In this document: positions 7,770 to 17,105 of the stretch, piece by piece
Position numbering within the stretch: the stretch's first letter is position 1
Layout of the letters: each line of letters opens with the position of its first letter
NCBI RefSeq assembly: GCF_900143025.1
Contig: NZ_FRCT01000002.1
Coordinates: 124,001-188,000, forward strand
Length of the DNA: 64,000 nt
Direction: 5' to 3'
DNA from: Ruminococcus flavefaciens
GTDB lineage: Bacteria > Bacillota > Clostridia > Oscillospirales > Ruminococcaceae
Notes under the pieces: model-generated
Database searches by the model: none
Seen by the model: the letters and a program-made list of their open reading frames with translations, nothing else
Told to the model about the DNA's origin: nothing
Position numbers and translations under genes: made by a program

Positions 7770-8642
7770 ATGCAGCTTTTGATTGTAACGGGAATGTCGG
7801 GATCAGGAAAATCAAGTGTTATGGACGTAATGGAGGATATAGGTTTTTATTGTATCGATAATATACCACCAAAGCTTATAACACAGTTTGTTGATCTTTG
7901 CAGACAGTCTGAATCGGATATTAATAAAATAGCTGTTGCAGTTGATATCAGAACAGGAGATATGTTTGCTGAGATCTTCCGTTCATGGCAGGAACTGAAA
8001 AATCGCAGCGATGTAGATGTAAAGGTTCTTTTTATTGAAGCAAGCCATGATGTTCTGCTGAAACGATATAAGGAAACAAGAAGAAGACATCCTCTTTCCG
8101 ATAAATTTAACGGAAATATCCACGATGCGATCAACTATGAATGGGAACAGCTGTCACAGCTCCGAGAGATCGCGGATTATTACATAGAAACATCGAATTT
8201 TACTTCATCTCAGCTTAAAGAGCAGGTCAAAGGACTTTTCCTTGAAAAGAGTTCGGATTCTCTTATTATAAAAGTAATGTCATTTGGCTTTAAATATGGT
8301 GTTTCGACTGAGGCAGACCTTGTTTTTGATGTAAGATGTCTGCCAAATCCGTTTTATATTGAGGAACTGCGTAATCATACAGGCTGTGATAGCTGCGTCA
8401 GAGATTATGTTATGAGCTTTGACCAATCTAAAGAGCTTTTTGACAAGCTTACCGACCTTATTGATTATCTTATACCGCTTTATGTGCGCGAAGGTAAAAG
8501 TCAGCTGGTAATCTCTTTTGGCTGTACGGGCGGAAAGCATCGCTCCATTACCTTTGCCGAGCTTATGGCTGATCATCTTATTGAAAAAGAGTATAAAGTA
8601 CAGAAGTATCACAGAGATATTACCAAGGACAGAAAATTCTGA
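7770..8642 (+). CDS. rapZ: RNase adapter / nucleotide-binding protein RapZ (YvcJ)
   Basis: A P-loop protein that in E. coli directs RNase E to the small RNA GlmZ and in Bacillus (YvcJ) affects competence; the function in Clostridia is less certain. The 290 residues begin with a strand and P-loop (TGMSGSGKSS), carry YCIDNIPP, DIRTGD, RYKETRRRHPL and the C-terminal FGCTGGKHRSITFAE motif of the family. It is 24 bases after murB with ribosome site AAGGAG. In many Firmicutes yvcK lies between this gene and whiA; it is absent here. Confidence 0.94.
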   Translation: MQLLIVTGMSGSGKSSVMDVMEDIGFYCIDNIPPKLITQFVDLCRQSESDINKIAVAVDIRTGDMFAEIFRSWQELKNRSDVDVKVLFIEASHDVLLKRYKETRRRHPLSDKFNGNIHDAINYEWEQLSQLREIADYYIETSNFTSSQLKEQVKGLFLEKSSDSLIIKVMSFGFKYGVSTEADLVFDVRCLPNPFYIEELRNHTGCDSCVRDYVMSFDQSKELFDKLTDLIDYLIPLYVREGKSQLVISFGCTGGKHRSITFAELMADHLIEKEYKVQKYHRDITKDRKF

Positions 8643-8650
8643 TTAAGGGA

Positions 8651-9574
8651 GTGGTAAAAATTTCATTCTCAAATGATGTAAGACACGAGATATGCTCATC
8701 TGTAAATGATAAGGACAAGAGATTTGCCTGTCTTTACGGAATGTTATTATTCAGCCGAACTCTTACTCGTGAAAGGATATGTTTTCAGAGTGAAAGCAGT
8801 ACCTCTGCCCGGCTTTTTAAGGAGCTTTTCAAAGCTGTGTTCAGGACAGAGCTTTCAGAAAGCGAACATATACGTAAAAACGGCACTGTTTTGCATACCT
8901 ATGATATATACGATAAAAATGCAGCAGCTGTTTTTGAAAAGTATAAGATATCAGAGCGTGAAAGAGTCATAGACTCCGAGATTATTGCTACTAATAGTCT
9001 CGGAGTTTTTACAGCAGGAGTTTTTCTTGCCTGTGGAAGCGTGAACGACCCGTCAAAGGAGTATCATCTTGAATTTGCCTGCCCCGAGAAAGTGCTTTCC
9101 GAGCAGCTTATGACACTGCTCAATGATATCGGAGTAAATGCCAAGACAATGCTTCGCAGAGGGCAGAATATAGTCTATATCAAGGGCAGCGAGTCGATAG
9201 AAGATACACTGACCTTTATCGGTGCTACTCAATGCACCCTCGAACTTATGAATATGAAGATTTATAAGGATATCAGGAATAAGGCAAACCGAATTGCAAA
9301 CTGTGATGCTGCAAATATTGATAAGGTAGTAAAGTCGGCTATGAAACAGATCGAAGATATAAAGCTGATAGATCATTCGTTGGGACTTGAAAGTCTGTCG
9401 GACGAGCTGCGTGAAGTTGCTGAGCTGAGACTTGAAAATATTGATATGAGCTTGCAGGAAATAGGTGAAAATCTCAGTGAGCCCATAAGCAGATCCGGTG
9501 TAAATCATAGATTTAAAAAACTTGCCAAACTGGCTGAGGAGATAAGGTGCGGAGGTGTAAAGCATGAGAAATGA
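8651..9574 (+). CDS. whiA: DNA-binding protein WhiA
   Basis: WhiA couples an N-terminal LAGLIDADG-type (homing-endonuclease-like, inactive) fold to a C-terminal helix-turn-helix; it affects cell division and chromosome segregation in Firmicutes and sporulation in Streptomyces. Here 307 residues show the N-terminal SFSNDVRHEICS, RGQNIVYIKGSE, CDAANIDKVV and the C-terminal HTH segment (EIGENLSEPISRSGVNHRFKKL across the last 45 residues). Start choice is unclear: the annotated GTG at 8651 overlaps the only good ribosome site (AAGGGAG, 8646-8652), whereas an ATT codon at 8660 sits at ideal spacing and would give the usual family start. It overlaps dnaE by 11 bases. Confidence 0.93.
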   Translation: MVKISFSNDVRHEICSSVNDKDKRFACLYGMLLFSRTLTRERICFQSESSTSARLFKELFKAVFRTELSESEHIRKNGTVLHTYDIYDKNAAAVFEKYKISERERVIDSEIIATNSLGVFTAGVFLACGSVNDPSKEYHLEFACPEKVLSEQLMTLLNDIGVNAKTMLRRGQNIVYIKGSESIEDTLTFIGATQCTLELMNMKIYKDIRNKANRIANCDAANIDKVVKSAMKQIEDIKLIDHSLGLESLSDELREVAELRLENIDMSLQEIGENLSEPISRSGVNHRFKKLAKLAEEIRCGGVKHEK

Positions 9575-12500
9575 TGAATTTGTTAATCTTCATGTTCATA
9601 CCGAATACAGTCTTTTGGACGGTGCCTGCCGTATAAAAAAGCTTATCGAAAGGGTTAAGGAGCTTGGACAGACTGCTGTAGCTATTACTGATCATGGCAA
9701 TATGTATGGTGCTGTTGAATTCTGGAATACAGCAAGAGCAGCAGGAGTAAAGCCTATAATAGGCTGTGAGGTCTATGTTGCAAGAAGAACAAGACATGAC
9801 CGTGAACCCAAGCTCGATGCATCGCCGTATCACCTTATTCTTTTGTGTGAAAATAATGAGGGATATAAAAATCTTGTAAAGCTTGTTTCTCTTGCAAGTA
9901 TCGAAGGTTTTTATAACAGACCGCGTGTGGATTTTGAGCTTCTTCAGAAATATCACAGCGGTCTTATTTGTATGTCTGCCTGTCTTGCAGGCGAGATTCC
10001 CCGGCTGCTTGTTGACGGACATTATGATGAAGCGAAGTCAGTTGCCTTGAAATACCGTGATCTCTTTGGAGAAAACAATTATTTTGTAGAAGTACAGAAT
10101 CACGGGATAAAAGATGAGTTAAGAATACTGCCTCTTTTATATAAGCTTTCGGCGGAAACTAATATTCCTCTTGCTGCTACAAATGACAGCCATTACATTA
10201 ATAAGAAAGACTCGGAAATACAGAACGTTCTTATTTGTATCCAGACCGGAAAAACTCTTAACGATCCGAATGCGCTGCACTTTGAGTCAGATGAATTCTA
10301 CCTGAAGTCGGCAGATGAAATGGCAGCACTCTTTAAAGGACATGAAGAAGCAGTTTCCAATACAGTTTCAATTGCCGAAAGATGTAATGTAGAATTTGAA
10401 TTCGGCAATATAAAGCTTCCGAAATTTACAATAGAGGGCGTTTCTGATAATAAGGAATATTTCCGACAGCTCTGCCGTAAAGGTATGTTTGAGAAATACG
10501 GTGAAAACCCAGATGAAAAGATTATTGAGCGAATGGAGTATGAGCTTGATATAATAACAAAAATGGGATATACCGATTATTATCTCATTGTCTGGGATTT
10601 TATAAGATATGCCCGTGAACATAATGTTCCTGTTGGACCTGGAAGAGGTTCGGGTGCAGGAAGTTTATGCGCTTACTGTATAGGCATAACCGGAATTGAT
10701 CCGATAAAATTCAATTTGCTTTTTGAACGTTTTCTTAATCCCGAACGTGTAAGTATGCCCGATTTTGATATTGATTTCTGTATCGAGGGACGGCAGAGTG
10801 TTAAGGATTACGTTGTTCGGCGATACGGGAAGGACTATGTTTCTGAGATAATCGCTTTTGATACACTTAAAGCCCGTGCAGCTGTGCGTGATGTGGGCAG
10901 AGTTCTTGGACTTCCTTATCAGCTTTGCGACAGTACCGCAAAAGAGATAGATCCTCGTGCAACCCTTGATGAAGCCTTGAAGGAAAGCGAAGAGCTGGAC
11001 TCTCTTTACCATACAAACAGAGATGTTCGCAGGCTTATTGATCTTGCGAAGCAGCTTGAAGGAATGCCGCGTCATGCTTCTACTCATGCAGCAGGTGTTG
11101 TTATATCGGCAGTTCCTCTTAGTGATCTTGTACCGCTTCAGCGCAATGATGATACGGTTGTTACACAGTACACTATGGGCGTTCTTGAATCTTTGGGATT
11201 GCTGAAAATGGATTTTCTCGGACTCAGAAATCTTACAATAATCCGTGATACGGTAAATGAGATACATCGTTATGAACCGGATTTCGATATAAATGCGATC
11301 CCAACAGACGATCAGGACGTGTACAAAATGATGTCAGCCGGGGATACGCAGGGTGTTTTTCAGTTTGAAAGCGAAGGCATGACTGCTCGTGTCATGGAGC
11401 TTGTTCCTGAGCGTCTTGAAGACCTTATTGTTGTTATATCATTGTACCGCCCAGGACCAATGAAGTCAATTCCTGTATATATCGAGAATAAGAAGCACCC
11501 TGACAAAGTTACCTATAAGCACCCTTTGCTAAAGGATATTCTTGAGGATACCTATGGCTGTATGGTATATCAGGAACAGGTAATGGAAATATGTCGAAAG
11601 CTTGCAGGTTACTCCTACGGTCATGCAGATATTGTACGAAGAGCAATGGCTAAGAAGAAGCATGATGTAATGCTGAAGGAACGGGAAAGCTTTATGAAAG
11701 GTGCAGCAGAAAACGGCGTTTCTGAGGATATTGCTAATTCAGTTTTTGATGAAATGGTAAGCTTTGCCTCATATGCTTTCAATAAATCTCATGCGGCTGC
11801 ATATGCTTATCTTGCCTATCAGACAGCATATCTGAAATATCATTATCGCGGTATATATATGTCGGCACTTATGTCAAGCGTAATGGGCATGAGTGCTAAA
11901 CTTGCAGAATATCTGAATTCATGCAGGGATTACGGCATAAATGTTTTAAAGCCTGATGTCAATAAGAGTAATAAGACTTTTACCTTCGCAAACGGAAGTA
12001 TATATTTCGGACTTCTTGCGATAAAAAATGTGGGAAGCGGACTTGCTGACAAGATAATCAGCGAACGGAGCGAAAATGGTCAATTTTATGGCTTGCAGGA
12101 TTTTTGCGAGCGTGTAGGCGGAAGAGAGCTTAATAAAAAAGCTATGGAAAATCTCATCAAGGCAGGGGCCTTTGACGGACTCGGACTGAATCGCAGGCAG
12201 ATGCTGGAAAGCTATGAATCTTTGCTTGATATGACAGGCTCAGGAACAAGGGGAGTAATTGAAGGACAGCTTAATTTTCTTGATGGTGAAGATACGACAG
12301 AAATGAATATACGAATTCCGTACAAGCAGGAATATGACGAAAAGACTTTACTTGCACTTGAAAAAGATGCGACAGGAATGTATCTAAGCGGACACCCGCT
12401 TGCACCGTATAATTGGATTATTGAAATACTTCATGCAAGGAAGATATCAGATATTATAACTCAATCCAATATTACAGAAGGTATGAGCGTAAAAATAGTA

Positions 12501-12971
12501 TGCTCAGTTGAAAGTGCTAAGCTTCATGTAACTAAAAATGGCGATAAGATGAGCTTTGTGACTTTTTCTGATGAGACAGGTGAGATAGAAGGTGTTGTTT
12601 TCCCTGATCTGTTTATGATAAACGGCTCAAAGCTTGTCAATGACGCTGTAGTGCTTATAAACGGAAGGCTTTCTGTAAAAGATGACCGTGTTACAGTAAT
12701 ATGCGGTGCAATTATTGCTGAAACGGAGTTTGAACGTTATTTATCGAATATGAAGCTTTGTATAAAGGCTGATTCTGCCGAAACTGCAATAAGTCCCGAG
12801 CTTATAGAGCTTTGCAGCAGGTATAAGGGTGAGACTATGATATGCTGTTATCTCTCCGACATCAAAAAGACAGTTATGCCTCGTTCAAAGCTTGGCATTA
12901 AAGTCTCAAAAGAGTCGTTTGAAAGCTTGAAAAGCACATTCGGCAGCAATAAAATAGGGCTTATACAGTGA
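9564..12971 (+). CDS. dnaE: DNA polymerase III subunit alpha (DnaE)
   Basis: A replicative C-family DNA polymerase of 1135 residues. It starts with the PHP domain (NLHVHTEYSLLDGACR, then ITDHGNMYG), continues with the polymerase palm holding the catalytic aspartates (MPDFDIDFC near residue 398), the SLYRPGPM and RAMAKKKHD segments of the fingers, a helix-hairpin-helix (GGRELNKKAMENLIKAGAFD), and an OB fold near the C-terminus. It lacks the internal exonuclease of PolC, so it is the DnaE class. It ends the rpe-to-dnaE operon; no clear terminator follows and the next gene has its own promoter. Confidence 0.97.
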   Translation: MRNDEFVNLHVHTEYSLLDGACRIKKLIERVKELGQTAVAITDHGNMYGAVEFWNTARAAGVKPIIGCEVYVARRTRHDREPKLDASPYHLILLCENNEGYKNLVKLVSLASIEGFYNRPRVDFELLQKYHSGLICMSACLAGEIPRLLVDGHYDEAKSVALKYRDLFGENNYFVEVQNHGIKDELRILPLLYKLSAETNIPLAATNDSHYINKKDSEIQNVLICIQTGKTLNDPNALHFESDEFYLKSADEMAALFKGHEEAVSNTVSIAERCNVEFEFGNIKLPKFTIEGVSDNKEYFRQLCRKGMFEKYGENPDEKIIERMEYELDIITKMGYTDYYLIVWDFIRYAREHNVPVGPGRGSGAGSLCAYCIGITGIDPIKFNLLFERFLNPERVSMPDFDIDFCIEGRQSVKDYVVRRYGKDYVSEIIAFDTLKARAAVRDVGRVLGLPYQLCDSTAKEIDPRATLDEALKESEELDSLYHTNRDVRRLIDLAKQLEGMPRHASTHAAGVVISAVPLSDLVPLQRNDDTVVTQYTMGVLESLGLLKMDFLGLRNLTIIRDTVNEIHRYEPDFDINAIPTDDQDVYKMMSAGDTQGVFQFESEGMTARVMELVPERLEDLIVVISLYRPGPMKSIPVYIENKKHPDKVTYKHPLLKDILEDTYGCMVYQEQVMEICRKLAGYSYGHADIVRRAMAKKKHDVMLKERESFMKGAAENGVSEDIANSVFDEMVSFASYAFNKSHAAAYAYLAYQTAYLKYHYRGIYMSALMSSVMGMSAKLAEYLNSCRDYGINVLKPDVNKSNKTFTFANGSIYFGLLAIKNVGSGLADKIISERSENGQFYGLQDFCERVGGRELNKKAMENLIKAGAFDGLGLNRRQMLESYESLLDMTGSGTRGVIEGQLNFLDGEDTTEMNIRIPYKQEYDEKTLLALEKDATGMYLSGHPLAPYNWIIEILHARKISDIITQSNITEGMSVKIVCSVESAKLHVTKNGDKMSFVTFSDETGEIEGVVFPDLFMINGSKLVNDAVVLINGRLSVKDDRVTVICGAIIAETEFERYLSNMKLCIKADSAETAISPELIELCSRYKGETMICCYLSDIKKTVMPRSKLGIKVSKESFESLKSTFGSNKIGLIQ

Positions 12972-12978
12972 AAAAGGC

Positions 12979-13007
12979 TTGAAATTATCATCAAATAATG
13001 TTACAAT
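12979..13007 (+). promoter_or_regulatory. SigA promoter before the DUF896 gene
   Basis: TTGAAA (12979-12984), 17-base spacer, TACAAT (13002-13007), 30 bases ahead of the TTG start at 13037. Confidence 0.65.
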
Positions 13008-13036
13008 AAAAATATATTTATTCGGGAGTGTTTAAT

Positions 13037-13240
13037 TTGGATCAGAAAAAAATTGACAGGATCAATGAACTTGCAAGAAAATCAAAAAACGAGGGGCTTT
13101 CAGAAGCTGAAAAATCGGAACAGACTGAACTTCGTAACGAGTACAGACGTGCTGTTACAGGAAATCTTGCTGCTCAGCTTGAAAACACTTATATACTCAC
13201 ACCTGACGGTAAAAAGCGTAAGGTGGGCAGAAACAGGTGA
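13037..13240 (+). CDS. DUF896 family protein (YnzC-like)
   Basis: A 67-residue soluble protein. The pattern MDQKKIDRINELARKSK followed by GLSEAEKSEQTELRNEYR is the DUF896 helical hairpin; the family ends in a basic tail as here (GKKRKVGRNR). In Bacillus, YnzC lies in the SOS-regulated yneA operon, but its job is not well defined. Start: a TTG at 13037 with GGGAG eight bases upstream gives the family N-terminus; a GTG at 13028 would overlap the ribosome site. The next gene begins five bases later. Confidence 0.85.
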   Translation: MDQKKIDRINELARKSKNEGLSEAEKSEQTELRNEYRRAVTGNLAAQLENTYILTPDGKKRKVGRNR

Positions 13241-13244
13241 TATT

Positions 13245-13637
13245 ATGGAGCGTAAGGAACTATTTGCAGAGGCAGTAAAGGCAGCAGAAATGTCATATTC
13301 AAAGTATTCGGGCTTTTCGGTAGGTGCAGCTTTGCTTACAGTTGATGGCTTGGTATTTAAAGGCTGCAATATTGAGAATGCATCATTTTCACTTACTAAC
13401 TGCGCCGAAAGAACAGCTGTTTTCAAGGCAGTATCAGAAGGATATATGAATTTTTCAGCTATCGCAATAGCAGGCAGCAGCGGCGGTGATTTTTCAAAGC
13501 CATGTTATCCCTGTGGAGCTTGTTTGCAGGTGCTCAGCGAGTTTTGCGGAGATGATCTTATTATAATTCTTTCTGACGGTGAATATAAGCTCTCTGATTT
13601 TTTACCGAAGAGATTTTGTGAGGAGAGCATGAAATGA
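13245..13637 (+). CDS. cdd: Cytidine deaminase
   Basis: Deaminates cytidine and deoxycytidine to uridine forms in pyrimidine salvage. The 130-residue protein has the zinc-binding set: NIENASF with CAERTA (first cysteine and catalytic glutamate) and PCYPCGACLQVL (two more cysteines). Length is that of the homotetrameric class. No strong ribosome site lies ahead of the ATG, and it is five bases from the previous stop, suggesting translational coupling. It overlaps the following acetyltransferase by four bases. A pyrimidine-nucleoside phosphorylase, another salvage enzyme, lies at 40051. Confidence 0.94.
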   Translation: MERKELFAEAVKAAEMSYSKYSGFSVGAALLTVDGLVFKGCNIENASFSLTNCAERTAVFKAVSEGYMNFSAIAIAGSSGGDFSKPCYPCGACLQVLSEFCGDDLIIILSDGEYKLSDFLPKRFCEESMK

Positions 13638-14107
13638 GGGCTATTTCCGAAGTCTGCGACTGCAAGGAAAAATATATGGAGCTGCTTCTTCTTGGTGATG
13701 AACAGGAAGAAATGATTTATAAATACCTTGAAAGAGGCAGGCTTTTTGTTGTGAAAGATGATGGCTATGCCTGTGCAGTATTCGTTATCACCGATGAGGG
13801 CGATTTTGTTCTTGAACTGAAGAATATAGCTGTTTCCGAACAATATCAGCGAAAAGGCATAGGACAAGCGATTATCGCATACATCGAAAACAAGTTTTCA
13901 GGAGCTTTCAAAAAGATTACGGTCGGTACAGGCGACAGTCCGTTGACAGTACCGTTTTATGAAAGCTGTGGCTTTAAAAGCTGCGGCGTTATCAAAAATT
14001 TTTTCATTGATAATTATGATCACCCGATAATCGAAGCAGGTGTTCAGTTTTGTGATATGATATGTTTTGAAAAGGAGCTTTCCGTGAATTATGGAACAGA
14101 TAGATAA
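13634..14107 (+). CDS. GNAT family N-acetyltransferase
   Basis: A 157-residue acetyl-CoA-dependent acyltransferase. The central strand LELKNIAVSEQYQRKGIG carries the acetyl-CoA pyrophosphate-binding Q/R-x-x-G-x-G/A pattern (QRKGIG), followed by the helix QAIIAYIENKF and the later VPFYESCGF motif. Substrate is not evident. The start ATG overlaps the cdd stop. Neighbours do not define a pathway; it could act on a small molecule or on protein. Confidence 0.85.
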   Translation: MRAISEVCDCKEKYMELLLLGDEQEEMIYKYLERGRLFVVKDDGYACAVFVITDEGDFVLELKNIAVSEQYQRKGIGQAIIAYIENKFSGAFKKITVGTGDSPLTVPFYESCGFKSCGVIKNFFIDNYDHPIIEAGVQFCDMICFEKELSVNYGTDR

Positions 14108-14588
14108 GGTTTTGCCGAAATATGGTGAAAATATTATAGTAGGAGTAATGTTCAAAAAGCATTTTGAATGGTATGTTGCTCCGAAAAATCTCTGGAAAAT
14201 GGACTATAAAAAGCTATACTCCATATGGGAAGCTGCTTATAAAAAAAGCGGCAGAACACAAAGCAGGCTGGAAGCTGATATCGGCACGTATGAGCAGTTC
14301 TGTGAGAAACGTTGGGGGATAGAAGTGCTTGACGGCTTTTCGGCAAGTCACTTCCTTGCGCACCTTTTTAAATGCAGGTACTCTGCCGATGAACTCAGAC
14401 TGCTGAGGACGCTGGCTCATGATGATAAGAAAATAGATTACGATGCGTCTATGTTTATAGATTTTGACAGCAATATCATGTATTCTCAGTTCCCAAAGCC
14501 TGAAAATTTCGAAAATTTTGTTCCTATAGGCTGGCGCGGTGAGTACAGAAGCTTTATGTCACTAATACCTGATGATAAGCGCTATTGA
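14091..14588 (+). CDS. Hypothetical protein, no family recognised
   Basis: A 165-residue soluble protein rich in Lys, Phe, Trp and Tyr, with no membrane segment, signal peptide or metal motif that I can see. It overlaps the acetyltransferase by 17 bases and lies 13 bases before the radical-SAM gene, so it is co-transcribed. The nearest ribosome site, AAGGAG at 14072-14077, is 13 bases from the ATG, longer than ideal. The codon style matches the neighbours, so it is probably a native gene. Confidence 0.7.
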   Translation: MEQIDKVLPKYGENIIVGVMFKKHFEWYVAPKNLWKMDYKKLYSIWEAAYKKSGRTQSRLEADIGTYEQFCEKRWGIEVLDGFSASHFLAHLFKCRYSADELRLLRTLAHDDKKIDYDASMFIDFDSNIMYSQFPKPENFENFVPIGWRGEYRSFMSLIPDDKRY

Positions 14589-14601
14589 GATCGGAGGCAA
14601 T

Positions 14602-16440
14602 ATGCTTAAAGAAAAAATCGAAAAACACCTTCTTGAGGTTCAGAAGCCTTCGAGATACATCGGAGGCGAAGTCGGAAGTATTATAAAGGATAAATCCAGG
14701 ATAGATGTAAGATTTGCCTTTTGTTTTCCTGATACATATGATATAGGAATGTCGCATCTGGGTATGAAGATACTCTATTCTCTGACAAATGAGCGTGAAA
14801 ACTACTGGTGTGAACGCTGTTTTGCTCCGGGTGAAGATTTTGAAGCTGTAATGCGTGAAAATGATATTCCGTTATATGCGCTCGAAAGTCTTGATCCTAT
14901 AAAAGATTTTGACTTTATTGGATTTACCATGCAATATGAGCTTTCATATACGAATGTGCTCAATATGCTTGATCTTGCAGGTATACCGATTTATGCAAAA
15001 GACAGGACCGACGAGCTTACGCAGATAGTCATTGCTGGCGGTCCATGTGTTTGCAATCCCGAGCCATTGGCAGATTTTTTTGATATTTTCATTCTCGGTG
15101 AGGGTGAAGAAGTAAATCTTGAGGTCATAGATCTCTATGCCGATATGAAAAAGCAGGGAGCATCACGACTTGATTTTCTCAGAAAAGCTGCTCAGATAGA
15201 GGGCGTTTATGTTCCGCAGTTTTACACTTTTTCATATAAGCCTGACGGTACTATAGAAAAGATGACTGTAGCGGAAGGGGCTCCGGAAATAATAAGAAAA
15301 CGAATAATAAGGGATATGGACAGCTCTTATTATCCTAAGAATTTTGTAGTACCATTTACAGAGATAGTACAGGATCGTGCTTCTGTAGAGGTGCTAAGAG
15401 GCTGTATACGAGGCTGTCGTTTTTGTCAGGCAGGCTTCATATATCGCCCTTTCAGGGAAAAGCACGCAGATACAGTCGTAAATGAAACGAAATGTCTGTG
15501 TGAAAATACAGGCTATGATGAGGTATCACTGGCTTCATTAAGTACCAGCGATCATTCTGAGATCGACCCAATGCTTACAAAGCTTCTTGATTATACAGTA
15601 AGTGAGAGAATAAATCTTTCACTTCCGTCGCTCAGAGTGGATAATTTTTCTGAGTCTCTGCTTGAAAAAATCAAGAAAGTGCGTAAAAGTGGTCTTACAT
15701 TTGCGGCTGAGGGAGGAACCCAGCGTCTGCGTGATGTTATTAACAAAAATGTCAGCGAAGAAGAGATAATGAATACCTGTCGAATTGCTTTCGAGGGCGG
15801 ATATTCAGCTGTAAAATTATATTTTATGATGGGACTGCCAACTGAAACAGACGAGGATATAGTCGGTATAGCAGAGCTTGCGAACCGTATAATAGACCTT
15901 TTTTACAGCATAGAAAATCGCCCGAAGGGAAGAGGCGTGCAGATATCCATAAGCTGTGCTACCTTTGTACCCAAGCCTTTTACTCCGTTTCAGTTTGAGC
16001 CTCAGGATACTCGTGAGATGATCGAGCATAAGCAGAAACTGCTTCTTGATTCTGTAAAAACAAAAAAGATCAAGGTAAGCTATCACGATCCGAATGTAAG
16101 CCAGCTTGAAGTTGTACTTGCCAAAGGTGACAGGAGACTTTGTGATGTTATTTATACTGCCTGGAAGAAGGGCTGTAAATTTGACAGCTGGGAGGAACAT
16201 TATCGTTACGACAAATGGCTTGAAGCATTTAAGGACTGCGGTATAGATACTGCGTTTTACGCTAACAGGCGATTTGAGTATGATGAGATACTTCCGTGGG
16301 ATCACCTTGATTATCTGGTTACAAAGGAGTTCCTTATCCGAGAGAATAAAACTGCTCATCAGTCTAAAACTACACCAAACTGCCGATTAAGATGTTCTGG
16401 CTGCGGCGTAAATAAAAAAGTAGGGAGGGAATGTTTTTGA
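14602..16440 (+). CDS. B12-binding-domain radical SAM protein (TIGR03960 type)
   Basis: A 612-residue radical-SAM enzyme of the family that is followed by, or fused to, the DUF2344 protein. The N-terminal third resembles a B12-binding-like Rossmann domain (FPDTYDIGMSHLG, then IAGGPCVCNPEPLADFFD). The radical-SAM cluster motif is visible as CIRGCRFCQAGF (C-x3-C-x2-C) near residue 278, and EGGTQRLRDVINKN lies downstream. Three Cys near the C-terminus (NCRLRCSGCG) could bind metal. Start: ATG at 14602 with CGGAGG five bases upstream; a longer upstream frame lacks a ribosome site. The reaction is unknown; an RNA- or ribosome-modifying role is often suspected for the family. Confidence 0.88.
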   Translation: MLKEKIEKHLLEVQKPSRYIGGEVGSIIKDKSRIDVRFAFCFPDTYDIGMSHLGMKILYSLTNERENYWCERCFAPGEDFEAVMRENDIPLYALESLDPIKDFDFIGFTMQYELSYTNVLNMLDLAGIPIYAKDRTDELTQIVIAGGPCVCNPEPLADFFDIFILGEGEEVNLEVIDLYADMKKQGASRLDFLRKAAQIEGVYVPQFYTFSYKPDGTIEKMTVAEGAPEIIRKRIIRDMDSSYYPKNFVVPFTEIVQDRASVEVLRGCIRGCRFCQAGFIYRPFREKHADTVVNETKCLCENTGYDEVSLASLSTSDHSEIDPMLTKLLDYTVSERINLSLPSLRVDNFSESLLEKIKKVRKSGLTFAAEGGTQRLRDVINKNVSEEEIMNTCRIAFEGGYSAVKLYFMMGLPTETDEDIVGIAELANRIIDLFYSIENRPKGRGVQISISCATFVPKPFTPFQFEPQDTREMIEHKQKLLLDSVKTKKIKVSYHDPNVSQLEVVLAKGDRRLCDVIYTAWKKGCKFDSWEEHYRYDKWLEAFKDCGIDTAFYANRRFEYDEILPWDHLDYLVTKEFLIRENKTAHQSKTTPNCRLRCSGCGVNKKVGRECF

Positions 16441-17090
16441 TCCGTGTAAGAGCTACATTTGAGAAGTGTGGGCGTGCAAAATACATTTCCCACCTTGACC
16501 TTAACCGTTGTATGCTAAGGACATTCAGACGTTCGCGTCTGCCTATATGGTACACTGAGGGCTTCAATCCGCACCCGTACTACAGCTTTGCACTTGCACT
16601 TTCTCTTGGTTTTGAAAGTAGCTGTGAGATACTTGATTTCAATCTGAACGAGGATATTTCTTTTGACGAAATAAGAGACAAGCTCAATGCTGTAATGCCT
16701 GAGGGAATGAGAATAATAAAAGTTGCAGAGCAAAAACAGAAAATAACCGCTATTGCAAAGGCTGAGTACAGCTTTTCTTTGATATCAGGTGATACAGAAA
16801 GGCTTTTCGATGCTGTACAGGAACTCATTGCGAGTCCTGAGATAAATATTGAGAAAAAAACTAAAAAGGGTATAAAAACTGTTGATATAAAGCCTGATCT
16901 CGAAATTTTGTTCTGTGAAAAGGCGGATAATTCAGTAAAAATATCAATGTATCTGCCGGCAGGTACTCAGACAAATTATAATCCAACTCTTTTTATTGAA
17001 GCATTGAAGAAAACGACCGAAATACCGTTTGAAGCAAAAAACATACGCAGAACAGCTATTTTATGTGCTGATAACACAGTATTTGAATAA
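16431..17090 (+). CDS. DUF2344 protein (TIGR03936 type), partner of radical SAM protein
   Basis: A 219-residue protein with the family's N-terminal VRATFEKCGRAKYISHLDL and WYTEGFNPHP motifs. In other bacteria this domain is the C-terminal part of the preceding radical-SAM protein or a separate gene right after it. Here the two overlap by ten bases and the ribosome site GGGAGG lies inside the end of the first gene, so the products are probably made together and act together. The biochemical role is undefined. Confidence 0.88.
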   Translation: MFLIRVRATFEKCGRAKYISHLDLNRCMLRTFRRSRLPIWYTEGFNPHPYYSFALALSLGFESSCEILDFNLNEDISFDEIRDKLNAVMPEGMRIIKVAEQKQKITAIAKAEYSFSLISGDTERLFDAVQELIASPEINIEKKTKKGIKTVDIKPDLEILFCEKADNSVKISMYLPAGTQTNYNPTLFIEALKKTTEIPFEAKNIRRTAILCADNTVFE

Positions 17091-17105
17091 CAAAAGGAAT
17101 AAGAA

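Noticed and set aside
15817..16359. 180-codon open frame on the minus strand within the radical-SAM gene
   Set aside because: Antisense shadow without a ribosome site or recognisable motifs.
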